From contig NZ_VJYI01000002.1 of assembly GCF_008065375.1 (NCBI RefSeq), positions 372,001 through 436,000 on the forward strand: a stretch of 64,000 bases of DNA, in the 5' to 3' direction. The position numbers and the translations under genes were made by a program. Shown here piece by piece: positions 38,307 through 47,928 of the stretch; the stretch's first letter is position 1; each line of letters starts with the position of its first letter. This DNA is from Nonomuraea sp. SYSU D8015. Lineage in GTDB: Bacteria > Actinomycetota > Actinomycetes > Streptosporangiales > Streptosporangiaceae. The notes beneath the pieces were generated by a model. The model did no database searches. It was not told the DNA's origin and saw only the letters and a program-made list of their open reading frames with translations.

Positions 38307-40640
38307 ATGGGTGTCGAAACGCCGCAAAGCGACGCAGATCTCCTGCAAGCAGCCAGGGAGGGAAACGCCGCTGCCTACGGGCAGCTCTACGAGCGCCACG
38401 TCGCCGCGGCCCGCGCGCTGGCCCGGCAGCTCGTCCGCGGCACGGAGGTCGAGGACGTGGTCGCCGAGGCGTTCACGAAGATCCTCGACCTGGTGGGCAG
38501 GGGCGGTGGTCCCGAGTCCAGCTTCCGCACCTACCTCCTGACCGTGGTGCGACGCACGGTCTACGACCGCTCCAGGATCGAGGGCCGCCAGCTGACGACG
38601 GGCGAGATCGAGGACTACGACCCGGGGGTGCCGTTCGTCGACCCCGCGCTGGTCGGGCTGGAGAAGTCGCTGATCGCGCGGGCATACCTGTCGCTGCCCG
38701 AGCGGTGGCGGGCGGTGCTCTGGCACACCGAGGTCGAGCGTAGCAAGCCGGCCGAGGTGGCGCCCCTGCTGGGACTGTCGGCCAACGGCGTGGCGGCGCT
38801 GGCGTACCGGGCCAGGGAAGGGCTGCGGCAGGCATACCTGCAGATGCACCTGGGCGCCCAGCCGGAGCACGAGTGCCGTCCCGTGCTCCGCAAGATGGGC
38901 GCGTACGTCAGGGGCGGGCTGACCAGGCGCGACTCCAAGACGATCGACGAGCACGTGAGCGGCTGCGAGGAGTGCCACGGGATCCTGCTGGAGCTGACCG
39001 ACGTCAATCGAGGGCTGCGAGTCATGGTCGGGCCGCTGATCGCCGGGCCGCTCTTCAGCGGCTACGCGGCCACGCTCGGCAAGCCGGCGGTCGTCGGGGG
39101 CGACGTGGTCCTGCGGGCCTTCGGGTGGCTCCTGCGGCCGCCCAAGCGCCGGCAGGCCGTGACGGCGGGCGGCCTGGCCGTGGCCGTCACCGCGGCCGCC
39201 GCGCTCATGCTGGTGCCGGAGGAGACCGCGGCCAGGCGGCCCCCGCCGATCGCCCAGCCGCCCGCGACCGTCCGGCCGGCGCAACCGAAGCCCAGGGAGG
39301 AGCCCGCGCGGGTGCCGCCGGTCAAGACCAGCAGCAAGCCGGGCGAAGCCCAGCCGGGCAAGGCCCGGCTGAGCGCCACGATCGCCCCCCTCGGCTCGCT
39401 CGTGCGCGCCCAGCCCGGCATCGTCGCCATCCGGTTGCGCAACTACGGCGAGGCGCGCAGCGAGGAGGTGGTCGCGTTCGTCGACCTGCCACGTGGCGTG
39501 ACGATCATCCCGACGGCGCGGCGCCACCAGGCCGCCGCCCTCCTCGCCCCCGCGGGCACGGTGGACGGCTGGGTCTGCCGGCCGTCCGAGGGCGGCGCCC
39601 GTTGCGCCAGGGAGCCGCTCGAGGCCGGGCAGGGCACCGCGGTGTTCCTGCGGGTGCTGGTGGCCGCGGAGGCGCCGGAAGGCGCGGGGCCCGCCGTACG
39701 CGTCGTGTCCGGCTCGGTGCGGGTCAGCGCACGGGCCGAGGAGGGCGTACGCGCGACGGGCGCGCCGGCCCGCTTCGCCACCGACGGCAAGGTGACCGTC
39801 AGGGCCATCGGCAACTCGCTGCTGAGCTGCCCCGAGGAGCGGGCGGGCTGCACCCAGGCGCTGCGGAGGCAGGGCGACCAGCGCGACAACGACCTGTGGC
39901 CGATGACCGCACTCGACCGCGACGACGTGTCCGGCACCGCCGCCTCCAGCGCGGCCCACCTGTCGGTGCCCAAGGGGAGCCGGGTCGTGTGGGCCGGGCT
40001 CTATTGGTCGGCGAGCGGCGACCGGGCCGGGCCCATCAAGCTGCGGCCGCCGGGGCGGCCGGCGTACGTGCCGATCCGGCCGTCCCACGTGGCCGTCCGC
40101 GAGCTGCCCGCGGGGCCCGTCTACCAGGCCTTCGCCGACGTCAGCGCGCTGGTCGCCGGCGCGCGCAGGAACGGCATGTGGTGGGCGGCCGATGCGCCGC
40201 TGCGTGAGGGGGTGGCCCGGCACGCCGGATGGAGCCTGGTGCTGATCGTCACCGATCCCGCGGAGCCGTACAGCCAGGCCGTGGTGCTCGACGCCGCCAC
40301 CGTGATCGGCGGTGCGTCCCGGCGGGTGCGCATCCCGATCGGCGGCCTGACCCCCGCTGCCGTGCCCGCCAGGGTCGAGCTGGTGACCTGGGAGGGGGAC
40401 GCCGACCTCGCGGGCGACAAGGTCTCGCTCGGCTCGGGCGCGCTCACCCCCGCGGGCGGCGACCGCGATCGGGCGAACGTCTTCGACGGCTCCTCGGGCA
40501 GTGGGGCCGAGATGACGTTCGGCGCGGACGTCGACACGGTCGGCGCCGAGCTCGGAGTGGATCCCGGGCTGACGATCGCCACGGACAAGGACGTCGTCCT
40601 GTTCGGTGTGGCCGCGTTGAGCGTGCGTGCGCGATCGTGA
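38307..40640 (+). CDS. Membrane-tethered ECF sigma factor fused to anti-sigma zinc finger and large ectodomain
   Basis: 777 residues in one frame. Sigma region 2 spans about 14-90 (YGQLYERHVAAARALARQL, VEDVVAEAFTKILDL) and region 4 about 120-175 (LPERWRAVLWHTE, PLLGLSANGVAALAYRAREG). A zinc-binding anti-sigma motif follows, C190-x25-H216-x3-C220-x2-C223. One membrane helix lies at 284-303, then a Pro-rich linker (310-350) and a beta-rich extracellular domain to 777. The sigma domain is thus held at the membrane inside the cell, with the sensor outside in the same chain. Release may need proteolysis (inference). ATG 38307 follows GTGAGG by five bases. Confidence 0.88.
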   Translation: MGVETPQSDADLLQAAREGNAAAYGQLYERHVAAARALARQLVRGTEVEDVVAEAFTKILDLVGRGGGPESSFRTYLLTVVRRTVYDRSRIEGRQLTTGEIEDYDPGVPFVDPALVGLEKSLIARAYLSLPERWRAVLWHTEVERSKPAEVAPLLGLSANGVAALAYRAREGLRQAYLQMHLGAQPEHECRPVLRKMGAYVRGGLTRRDSKTIDEHVSGCEECHGILLELTDVNRGLRVMVGPLIAGPLFSGYAATLGKPAVVGGDVVLRAFGWLLRPPKRRQAVTAGGLAVAVTAAAALMLVPEETAARRPPPIAQPPATVRPAQPKPREEPARVPPVKTSSKPGEAQPGKARLSATIAPLGSLVRAQPGIVAIRLRNYGEARSEEVVAFVDLPRGVTIIPTARRHQAAALLAPAGTVDGWVCRPSEGGARCAREPLEAGQGTAVFLRVLVAAEAPEGAGPAVRVVSGSVRVSARAEEGVRATGAPARFATDGKVTVRAIGNSLLSCPEERAGCTQALRRQGDQRDNDLWPMTALDRDDVSGTAASSAAHLSVPKGSRVVWAGLYWSASGDRAGPIKLRPPGRPAYVPIRPSHVAVRELPAGPVYQAFADVSALVAGARRNGMWWAADAPLREGVARHAGWSLVLIVTDPAEPYSQAVVLDAATVIGGASRRVRIPIGGLTPAAVPARVELVTWEGDADLAGDKVSLGSGALTPAGGDRDRANVFDGSSGSGAEMTFGADVDTVGAELGVDPGLTIATDKDVVLFGVAALSVRARS

Positions 40641-40826
40641 CCGTGAACGGGACAAACTGGTACGGTCTGCCTGAATGGCCTGGCGTCTCGGCGGGCGGCA
40701 TTCCAATCGTCGGGATTAACCCTCGCACGATCACCTGCTTTCATTACCCTGAGAGAGGGCCGCCGAGTCCGGTCTCTGACGGTGCAGAGCCAGCAAGGTC
40801 GGACCACCATGAAAGGGGCGGTGTCA

Positions 40827-42107
40827 GTGGATCGCTGTGCGCTGTTCGTGGACGCTGGCTATCTGCTGGCTGACGGAGCGATGGCCGTGCACGGCACACG
40901 CCATCGCGAAGCGGTCGCCTGGGACTACCCCGGGCTGCTCCAGCTGATGACCAGCCTGTCGCGCGAGCGCACCGGCCTGCCGCTGCTGCGGTGCTACTGG
41001 TACGAGGCGACGGTCGAAGGCCGCCGCACGCCGGAGCACGACGCGCTGGCCGACATACCGGGTCTCAAGCTCAGGCTGTCCCGCATCCGGCCGGGTCGGC
41101 GCGAGGGCGTCGACGCCCAGGTCCACCGCGACCTGATGACACTGGCCCGCAACAACGCCATCTGCGACGCGGTGGTCGTGAGCGGGGACGAGGACCTGGC
41201 GCAGGTCGTGTGCGACGCGCAGGACCTCGGCATCCGAGTGAGCGTCATCCACATCGCCACCGACGGCGGCTGGGCCGTGTCGCGGTCGCTGCGGCAGGAA
41301 TGCGACGATCTGGTCGAGCTGGGGGCGGTCCACCTGCGGCCGTACGTCTCGCTGGTGACCGGCGTGACCGAGTCGTCCAACGGGCACCACTCCCAGCCGC
41401 TCAGCAACGGGCACGCCGGGCACTCGCTGCCACCCTCGCAGCCGTCGTCCCTGCCCCCTTCGTCCCTGCCCTCGTCGCTGCCTCCCACCACGCAGTCCAC
41501 CGGCAGCCACGCCGCCGGCTCGGTCTCCTCCTCACACTCGAACGGCCAGCCGTCGTCGAACGGGCCGGTGTCGTCGGGGCGCGGCCGTTCGTCGTCGTCC
41601 CAGCCTCCCGCGCTGCCCACGTACACGAGCTACCAGGCGGAGCAGCCGCCGCCCGCGGCCCCGGTGACCGGGCCCATCCAGGCCCAGCCCCAGGCGGAGC
41701 CCCAGCCCCAGGCGCGGCATCAGGCCCAGCCGCAGTCGCCGAGCACCGGGCAGTTCGCCTCGCCCTCCAGCGGCGGCACCTATCAGCCCGCGCAGCTCGG
41801 GCCGTACACCGGGCCGCAGCCCGCGCCCGTCACGCCGCCGCCCGCCGCCACCGCGGGGGCCACCACGCTGTCCGACGCCGTCAAGGCCGCCCACCGGGAA
41901 GGGCACGACTTCGGCGAGTCGGTCGCGAGGGACGCGCCGGCGCTGTGGCTGGAGGCGGTGCTGGCCCGCAAGCCGCGCATGCCGTCCGATCTGGAGGCCC
42001 GGCTGCTGCAGGGCTCGTCCCTACCGATCGACTTCCTGCTGCACGACGAGGTCCGCCACGCCTTGCGGCGCGGCTTCTGGGACGCACTCGAACGCGCCCG
42101 CCACTGA
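40827..42107 (+). CDS. NYN domain protein (PIN-like RNase fold) with disordered linker
   Basis: 426 residues. The N-terminal NYN/LabA-like nuclease domain (about 1-180) has acidic residues at the usual places: CALFVDAGYLLADG, VDAQVHRDLMTLA and VVSGDEDLAQVV. A Ser/Pro/Gln/Asn-rich linker of about 150 residues is clearly disordered. A conserved helical C-terminus follows (TLSDAVKAAHREGHDFGESV ... LARKPRMPSDLEARLL). NYN proteins are predicted RNases of RNA turnover. GTG 40827 is preferred because AAAGGGG lies about nine bases upstream; ATG 40809 is possible. Confidence 0.82.
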   Translation: MDRCALFVDAGYLLADGAMAVHGTRHREAVAWDYPGLLQLMTSLSRERTGLPLLRCYWYEATVEGRRTPEHDALADIPGLKLRLSRIRPGRREGVDAQVHRDLMTLARNNAICDAVVVSGDEDLAQVVCDAQDLGIRVSVIHIATDGGWAVSRSLRQECDDLVELGAVHLRPYVSLVTGVTESSNGHHSQPLSNGHAGHSLPPSQPSSLPPSSLPSSLPPTTQSTGSHAAGSVSSSHSNGQPSSNGPVSSGRGRSSSSQPPALPTYTSYQAEQPPPAAPVTGPIQAQPQAEPQPQARHQAQPQSPSTGQFASPSSGGTYQPAQLGPYTGPQPAPVTPPPAATAGATTLSDAVKAAHREGHDFGESVARDAPALWLEAVLARKPRMPSDLEARLLQGSSLPIDFLLHDEVRHALRRGFWDALERARH

Positions 42108-42425
42108 CCCACCCGCCTCCTCCTCACACCCTTCACCCCCCACCCCGGCCCTCGGCCCGCTTTACAACTCGCGCATCCCGGCTCTCTTCCCGGCCTTCGC
42201 CCCGGCTGCTTCCGGCCCACCGCATCTCGGCCCGCTTCCCGGCCACACCCCTGCCACCGTTTCCGGCCAGCCACCATGCCCCTCATTCCGGCTCTGCGCC
42301 ATCCGTAGCAGGCGAGGCGCTGCTGTCGCGACGGCAGCGGCGGGCAGGCATGCGAGAACAGCGACCACGGCACGGCGGCCTACCTGGGTGATGCCTCAGG
42401 GGGCCGGGGCTCTTAAGGTAAGGCC
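42108..42425 (+). terminator. C-rich, G-poor intergenic tract: candidate Rho-dependent terminator
   Basis: This 318-base gap contains no gene. Its first ~200 bases are markedly C-rich and G-poor on the plus strand (CCACCCGCCTCCTCCTCAC, CTTCACCCCCCACCCC, then CTCTTCCCGGCCTTCGCCCC). They contain little potential for stable hairpins. This is the classical composition of a rut region and would suit Rho-dependent termination after the NYN gene and before hisC. The call rests on composition only. Confidence 0.4.
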
Positions 42426-43484
42426 ATGCCTCGTTTCCGCCAGATCCTGGACACCATGGCCCCCTACAAGCCGGGCAAGGCCGTCGCGGCCCCCGATGGG
42501 AGGTCGTACAAGCTCTCGTCCAACGAATCCCCGTACGACCCGCTGCCCTCGGTGGTGGAGGCGATCGCGGAGGGGGCTCGCCAGGTCAACCGCTATCCGG
42601 ACCCCGGGTCGATCAAGCTGACCGAGGCGATCGCGGAGCGCTACGGCGTGCCGTTCGACCACGTCGCGCTCGGTCCCGGCTCGGTCACGGTGCAGCAGCA
42701 GCTACTGGAGGCGGTGGGCGATCCCGGGGCCGAGGTCATATACGCGTGGCGGTCGTTCGAGGCGTACCCGCTGCTCTCGGACCTCGCCGGGGTGACGTCC
42801 GTACGGGTGCCGCTGGCCGGCGAGGACCACGACCTGGACGCCATGGCCGAGGCGGTCACCGACCGGACCCGTCTCATCTTCGTGTGCAACCCGAACAACC
42901 CGACCAGCACCGCGATCCGGCGCCGCGAGCTGGAGGCGTTCCTCGACCGGGTGCCCGAGGACGTGCTGGTGGTGCTCGACGAGGCCTACCGCGAGTACGT
43001 GCGCGACGAGGACGTCCCCGACGGTCTCACGCTCTACCGCGACCGGCCCAACGTGTGCGTCGTGCGCACGTTCTCGAAGGCGTACGGGCTGGCCGGCCTG
43101 CGGGTCGGCTACATGATCGCGCACGAGCCCGTGGCCGCGGCCGTGCGCAAGACGATCGTCCCGTTCGCGATCAACCATCTCGCCCAGGTGGCCGCCCTCG
43201 CCTCGCTGAAGGCCGAGGACGAGCTGCTGGAGCGGGTCGAACGGGTGGTCAAGGAGCGCACCCGCGTCCGCGAGGCGCTGATCGCGCAGGGGTGGACGGT
43301 GCCGCACAGCGAGGCCAACTTCGTCTGGCTGCGGCTCGGCGAGCGCACGCTCGACTTCGCCGCCGCCTGCGCCGCGGAGGGAGTGGCCGTGCGGCCGTTC
43401 GCCGGGGAGGGCGCCCGCGTTTCCATCGGCGACCCGGAAGCGAACGACGCGTTCCTCGCCGCCGCCGACGCGTTCCCCCGCTAG
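42426..43484 (+). CDS. hisC: Histidinol-phosphate / aromatic aminotransferase (HisC-like)
   Basis: 352 residues of a class I/II PLP-dependent aminotransferase. The N-terminus has YKPGK and [14 protein letters not shown], characteristic of His[21 protein letters not shown] and the PLP lysine in [16 protein letters not shown] are intact. It is alone, not in a his operon. Actinomycetes often carry such a second copy that works on aromatic 2-oxo acids. AAGG lies a few bases before the ATG. The 3' end overlaps the convergent EamA gene by four bases. Confidence 0.88.
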   Translation: MPRFRQILDTMAPYKPGKAVAAPDGRSYKLSSNESPYDPLPSVVEAIAEGARQVNRYPDPGSIKLTEAIAERYGVPFDHVALGPGSVTVQQQLLEAVGDPGAEVIYAWRSFEAYPLLSDLAGVTSVRVPLAGEDHDLDAMAEAVTDRTRLIFVCNPNNPTSTAIRRRELEAFLDRVPEDVLVVLDEAYREYVRDEDVPDGLTLYRDRPNVCVVRTFSKAYGLAGLRVGYMIAHEPVAAAVRKTIVPFAINHLAQVAALASLKAEDELLERVERVVKERTRVREALIAQGWTVPHSEANFVWLRLGERTLDFAAACAAEGVAVRPFAGEGARVSIGDPEANDAFLAAADAFPR

Positions 43485-44422
43485 ACCTTGACCTCCTCGG
43501 GCGCGGGTGTCCTGGCCTTGGCGCGTCGCTCGGTGGACACCACCAGGGCGACGCCCACCAGGATCACCGCGCCGCCGATCAGGATCTGAGCCGTCACGTG
43601 CTCGTTCACCACGAGCATGCCGAGGATGACGGCCACGACCGGGTTGACGTACGCGTACGTGGAGACGAGCGAAATCGGGGCGTTGCCCAGCAGCCAGGTG
43701 TAGGCGGTGAAGCCCACCAGCGAGCCCACCAGGATCAGATAAACCAGCGCCACCCACGACCGGCCCGAGACCGCCGCGAGGTCGAGTCGCTCGCCGAGCG
43801 ACAGCCCGGCCACGACCAGGCCGGCACCGCCGACCACCATCTCCACCGTGCTGGCCGCCCACACGTTGGCCGGCATCGGGATGCGCGCCGACAGGAACGA
43901 GCCGATCGACCACGACAGCGAGGCCAGCAGGATCACCACGATCCCGGTGGTGCTCGCCGCCTCCCCGCCGCCGTTGAGCGACAGCGCGGCGACCCCGCCG
44001 AACCCGACCAGCACCCCCGCCAGCGTCAGCAACGCGGGCCGGTCTCTGGCCACGATCCTGAACACCACGAGCCACAGCGGCACCGAGGCGACGAGCAGCG
44101 CGGCCAGGCCGGTGGAGATGTGCTGCTCGGCCACCGCGACCATGCCGTTCCCGCCGGTCAGCAGCAGTAATCCGACCAGCGCGGCGCCGCCGAACTGGCG
44201 CGGCGACATCCTGAACGCCGCCGTGCCCTTCTTGATCAGCAGGAAGCCGCCGAGCAGCAGCGCGGCCGTGACGAACCGCAGCGCGCCGCTGAGCATCGGG
44301 GGCATGGTCTCGATGGCGATCCTGATGCCGAGGTACGTCGAGCCCCACACCACGTAGACGATCGCCAACGCGCCCCAGACGAGAAGAGAAGCGCGGCTGT
44401 TGTCAGGGGTGTTTGCACTCAT
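43481..44422 (-). CDS. EamA family (drug/metabolite) transporter
   Basis: 313 residues with ten predicted membrane helices in two EamA repeats. The first repeat starts with [20 protein letters not shown] and the second includes [14 protein letters not shown] and [28 protein letters not shown] [18 protein letters not shown] is the classical end of the second repeat. Family members export amino acids or metabolites; the substrate is unknown. The C-terminus is a charged tail ([14 protein letters not shown]). Confidence 0.9.
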   Translation of the reverse strand: MSANTPDNSRASLLVWGALAIVYVVWGSTYLGIRIAIETMPPMLSGALRFVTAALLLGGFLLIKKGTAAFRMSPRQFGGAALVGLLLLTGGNGMVAVAEQHISTGLAALLVASVPLWLVVFRIVARDRPALLTLAGVLVGFGGVAALSLNGGGEAASTTGIVVILLASLSWSIGSFLSARIPMPANVWAASTVEMVVGGAGLVVAGLSLGERLDLAAVSGRSWVALVYLILVGSLVGFTAYTWLLGNAPISLVSTYAYVNPVVAVILGMLVVNEHVTAQILIGGAVILVGVALVVSTERRAKARTPAPEEVKV

Positions 44423-45094
44423 GGCTCATGACCCTACCGGGCGAGTGCGACAAAACGCCCGCGAGTATCGGACTTCGGACTGGCAACGGGAGAGCGAGGA
44501 CCAGGGGCCCATCGGAGCCGCCGCACACCACCATATCCCGGCGCCCACCGATCGGCCGTCTACGCCCGCCTACAGCCCCGTACAGCACCCTTCCCGGCGG
44601 CCCGCGGCCCACAACAACATGGCCGATCAACCGAAACCGCCCGGGGCCAATACCAGGAACGCCCCAGCAACCACACGAGCGCCCGGAAACCATGTAAAGC
44701 TCTCCCGACTCGCCGCAGAGTCGGGGGTCAGAAAAGTTTGGTGCCCCCGTCCGAATCCTGTCGATCGGGGGCGTCCGAGAACATACCCGCATCTACGCGG
44801 GTCAACCAATAACTTCACAAGGGTCAATGCACAAGTTCGCAATCCTGACATCGCTTGTCAATGTGCAGGTCGTACGCACGTCATGGCCGACCACGTAACC
44901 GGCCCGGAGGGCGCCGTAACGGCGGCCCGCCGGTGAAGGGTCAGAGGCCGTCTCCCTGGAGGGCCCTCAACCGAAGTGCGGCGGGTGGCGTGCCGTCGGC
45001 ACCGCCGTACAAGATCATGGTTTTGATGGGTTGACGGGCCCGCCGCCTACGGAGGGGAAGGGGACGGCGGACCCGCGTAATCAACGAGAACCCG
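44423..45094. other. 672-base non-coding region upstream of the EamA gene
   Basis: No supported gene. Open frames on both strands have atypical composition (many Asn, His, Thr and Pro codons without G/C third-position bias) and no ribosome-binding site. The stretch 44600-44900 is less G+C-rich than its surroundings. It contains three strong hairpins (listed separately) and three minus-strand copies of TTGAC (TTGACA, TTGACC, TTGACC) between 44800 and 44870 that could be promoter elements. Confidence 0.55.
44703..44802. ncRNA. Cluster of three perfect hairpins: candidate structured RNA or leader
   Basis: Three consecutive perfect stems lie within 100 bases. CCCGACTC/GAGTCGGG (44703-44710, 44717-44724) has a six-base loop. 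GCCCCCG/CGGGGGC (44742-44748, 44766-44772) has a 17-base loop. ACCCGC/GCGGGT (44785-44790, 44797-44802) has a six-base loop. They lie about 280 bases upstream of the minus-strand EamA gene. They could be part of its 5' leader, a small RNA, or stacked terminators. No known RNA family was recognised. Confidence 0.3.
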
Positions 45095-46384
45095 CTACCT
45101 GGGGCCGAGTTTTTCCACGATGAGGCGGTACAGCTGCCGCGGACGACCAGGTTGCGGTGTGCGGTTGGGCGGAAGCGGCCACGCGAGTCCCTCGTCAACC
45201 AACGTGCGCAACAACCGCCGAGCCGTGCGGGGCGTCACCCCCAGCATCTTGCCCGCGCCCTCCGCGTCGACCACGGTGTCGCCGCCCTCGAGCTTGGCCG
45301 CCAGCCTGGCCAGCACCTCCACTCCCTTCGGCTTCAGTGCGGTCGAGCCCGCCGGCGGCATTCGCGGGGCCGGGATGAGCGCCCGCCCCTCGCGGTCCAC
45401 CGCGAAGCCCTGTGCCTGCTTGCCGGCCTGGGTGCGGGCCAGCGCGGCCCGCGCGTGCGACTCCGCGTCGTGCGTCGTGCGCCCCATCCCCACGCCGACC
45501 TCGACCGCCAGCCCCAGCTCGTCCCTGATCCTGGCCGCGAACGGCAGCACCCTGAACCCGTCCGTCGCGGCCGCGATCGACCCTCTGGTCGCGGTGACCA
45601 GGTAGCTGTGGTCGTCGATCGGCCAGACGGTGGCGTTGATCCGGTTCGACTCCTGGACCAGCAACCGGTGCAGGGACAGCCGCAGCTCGTCGCGCCAGTA
45701 GCGGGGCGCGGCGCGGCGCACGGGCTCGCGCAGCGTCGGCACCTCCACCAGCACCACGGTCAGCTGCGACTCCTCCAGCCGGTGGTGCGCGCCGAGCAGC
45801 GCGGCCGTGTGCAGCGCCGTGCGCACCGCCGCGGAGGTCGGCCGGATCCTGATGACCGGCACGCCCGCCGCGTGGAGGCGCTCGGCCACCGCGGGCAGGC
45901 ACGTCAGGGCTCCCGTGGTCGCGCCCTGCCGGGCCAGGCGTTCGTGGTAGGCCGCGATCGTGCCGGTGGCGCCCGGCTCGTCGCGGCTGTGCACGTCGGT
46001 GGCGGGGATGCCGAGGTCGGTGTACGCCTCCTCGACATCGGCCCTGCTGACCACGTCGATGCTGACCCTCTGGGGGTCCATGCGGGTGTCGAGCGCGGCC
46101 TTGGCCAACGCCGCCACCAGTGCTGCTCCGCCGAGTTGGACGTACGTCGCGGGCATCGTCAGCACGCCCGAACGCCTCGCCAGGTCATAAGGGACCGGGC
46201 TGGCGAACAGGCACGCGTCGACACCGGGACCGAGCCGCGTCACCTTGTCGGGAGCCTCCTGCTCGTCGCGGTAAGCGGCCGCGACCAGGCGACACGGCAG
46301 CGGTGCGGCGGCGTGACCCATCAGCATGACGCGCTCCACGAGATCGTGGGGCCCGACCACGCCGATGGTGAGGTCCGGTGTCAT
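45095..46384 (-). CDS. Winged-helix transcriptional regulator with GGDEF/GTP-cyclohydrolase III-like sensor region
   Basis: 429 residues from ATG 46384. The N-terminal part (TIGVVGPHDLVERVMLMGH) resembles a periplasmic-binding/response fold. The middle (about 210-330) contains a nucleotidyl-cyclase-like palm (VVLVEVPTLREPV, ELGLAVEVGVGMGRTTHDAE). A winged helix-turn-helix lies at the C-terminus (about 345-425: EGAGKMLGVTPRTARRLL, VDEGLAWPLPPN). The effector and targets are unknown. The start is uncertain: ATG 46444 would add 20 residues and neither site has a strong Shine-Dalgarno sequence. It is monocistronic. Confidence 0.65.
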   Translation of the reverse strand: MTPDLTIGVVGPHDLVERVMLMGHAAAPLPCRLVAAAYRDEQEAPDKVTRLGPGVDACLFASPVPYDLARRSGVLTMPATYVQLGGAALVAALAKAALDTRMDPQRVSIDVVSRADVEEAYTDLGIPATDVHSRDEPGATGTIAAYHERLARQGATTGALTCLPAVAERLHAAGVPVIRIRPTSAAVRTALHTAALLGAHHRLEESQLTVVLVEVPTLREPVRRAAPRYWRDELRLSLHRLLVQESNRINATVWPIDDHSYLVTATRGSIAAATDGFRVLPFAARIRDELGLAVEVGVGMGRTTHDAESHARAALARTQAGKQAQGFAVDREGRALIPAPRMPPAGSTALKPKGVEVLARLAAKLEGGDTVVDAEGAGKMLGVTPRTARRLLRTLVDEGLAWPLPPNRTPQPGRPRQLYRLIVEKLGPR

Positions 46385-46585
46385 AGCGCCCGGGCGTGAC
46401 ACTCGGGGAGTTTCTTCGGCCCTCTCGACCAATGTTCGTCCCATCCTGCCATCCGTTGCAGTGCTCTCTTTTGGAACGATCGCTCGCGGGGGCCGAAATG
46501 TCACGCCCGACTTTTCCGGAAAGCTGTTCAGGTTGACCGCCCGACAAGATGTCTCAGCAGCTCAACGTGGTTTTTCTCGCGGTTT

Positions 46586-47851
46586 TTAGCTTTCGGAAAT
46601 CTCTCGTGTAATGTCCGCGCCCAGAGCCCGCATTCGCGCCGCGAGATGTGCGTGACCGCGGTCGATGAGGTATCCCGAGTCGATCACGGTCTCACCCTCG
46701 GCGGCGAGCCCGGCGAGCACCAGCGCGATGCCCGAGCGGAGGTCGTGCGCCGTCACCTGGGTCCCGGTCAGCGGCGTGCGGCCGCGTACGATGGCCCGGC
46801 TGCCCGCAACCTCGACGTTCGCGCCCATCTTGTTGAGCTCTCCGGCCAGGGCGAACCTGCCGTCGAAGATGCGCTCGTGGATGTAGCTGGTGCCGTCGGC
46901 CAGCGCTGCGACCGTCATCATCGGCGACTGCAGGTCCGTGGCGAAGCCGGGATAGGTGTCGGTGATGATGTTGATCGGCCGCAGCGGCCCGCCGCAGCGC
47001 ACGTGCAGCACCGCCCCCTGCCTGGCGAACTCGACCCCCATCTGTTCCAGCTTGTAGCGTACGACGCCGAGGTCGAGACCGGTGCCGACGAGGCTCAGCT
47101 CGCCGCCGGTGATCGCCGCCGCCATCGCGAACACGCCGGCGTCCAGCCGGTCGGGCATCACCGTGTGCTCGACGGCGTGCAGCTCATCCACGCCCTCCAC
47201 GGTGATGAACCCGGTGCCGCCGCCGCTGATGCGCGCGCCCATTTTGGTGAGCATGTCGATGACGTCGAGCACCTCGGGCTCCAACGCGGCGTTCTCGATC
47301 ACGGTGGTGCCCTTGGCCAGGGCCGCGGCCATGATGAGGTTTTCCGTGCCGGTGTGGGACGGGGTGTCGAGGTAGAGCGTCGCGCCGGTCAGCCCGGACG
47401 CCTTGACGTGGATGACGGTCTCGCCCTCGTCCACGACCGCGCCCAGCCTCTTGTAGCCGAGGTAGTGGAAGTCGAGGTTGCGGCTGCCGAGATTGCAGCC
47501 GCCGACCCCCTCCACGATCGCCTCGCCGAGCCGGTGCAGCAGCGCCGGGGTGAACAGCACCGAGCCGCGGAATCGCCTGGCGATCTCGGCGGGCAGGACC
47601 GGGCTGTCGACCTTGGAGGCGTCGATGACCAGCGTGCGCTCCGACTCGTGCAGCTCGACGTACGCCCCGACGGCCTCGGCCAGCTCGACGGCGCGGCGGA
47701 CGTCCTCGATGATCGGCACGTTGCGCAGGACGGTGCGGCCCTTCGCGGCGAGCAGAGCCGCACCGATCATGGGGAGCACGGCGTTCTTCGCGCCCTGGAT
47801 GAACGCGGTTCCACGCAGTGCGTTGCCACCGCGCACGCGGTAACGGACCAT
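46586..47851 (-). CDS. murA: UDP-N-acetylglucosamine 1-carboxyvinyltransferase (divergent MurA paralogue)
   Basis: 421 residues of the EPSP-synthase-like fold. It transfers enolpyruvate from PEP to UDP-GlcNAc in the first step of peptidoglycan synthesis. [10 protein letters not shown], the catalytic Cys loop [24 protein letters not shown] and [13 protein letters not shown] supply the expected Lys/Asn, Cys, Asp and Arg residues. The loop differs from the usual GGCAIGARPVD, and the preceding helix reads [13 protein letters not shown] rather than LGPLLAR. It is therefore probably a second MurA. Actinobacterial main copies often have Asp in place of the Cys. Confidence 0.85.
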   Translation of the reverse strand: MVRYRVRGGNALRGTAFIQGAKNAVLPMIGAALLAAKGRTVLRNVPIIEDVRRAVELAEAVGAYVELHESERTLVIDASKVDSPVLPAEIARRFRGSVLFTPALLHRLGEAIVEGVGGCNLGSRNLDFHYLGYKRLGAVVDEGETVIHVKASGLTGATLYLDTPSHTGTENLIMAAALAKGTTVIENAALEPEVLDVIDMLTKMGARISGGGTGFITVEGVDELHAVEHTVMPDRLDAGVFAMAAAITGGELSLVGTGLDLGVVRYKLEQMGVEFARQGAVLHVRCGGPLRPINIITDTYPGFATDLQSPMMTVAALADGTSYIHERIFDGRFALAGELNKMGANVEVAGSRAIVRGRTPLTGTQVTAHDLRSGIALVLAGLAAEGETVIDSGYLIDRGHAHLAARMRALGADITREISES

Positions 47852-47928
47852 TCGTGCGGCTCCTTGAAATCAACGGTGAGGCTTGATCGGGCCAACAGTA
47901 GTCGCTAACACCACATGACCCAGCCGAA

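Noticed and set aside
38244..40706. 820-codon minus-strand frame opposite the sigma-factor fusion
   Set aside because: Composition bias only; the plus strand carries the sigma and zinc-finger motifs.
44741..44775. tRNA-like fragment (GTCCGAATCC followed by a G-rich arm)
   Set aside because: No complete cloverleaf: the acceptor, D and anticodon arms cannot be drawn around it.
44400..44936. 178-codon plus-strand frame and overlapping minus-strand frame in the gap upstream of the EamA gene
   Set aside because: No ribosome-binding site, atypical amino-acid composition, no G/C third-position bias and no recognisable domain.
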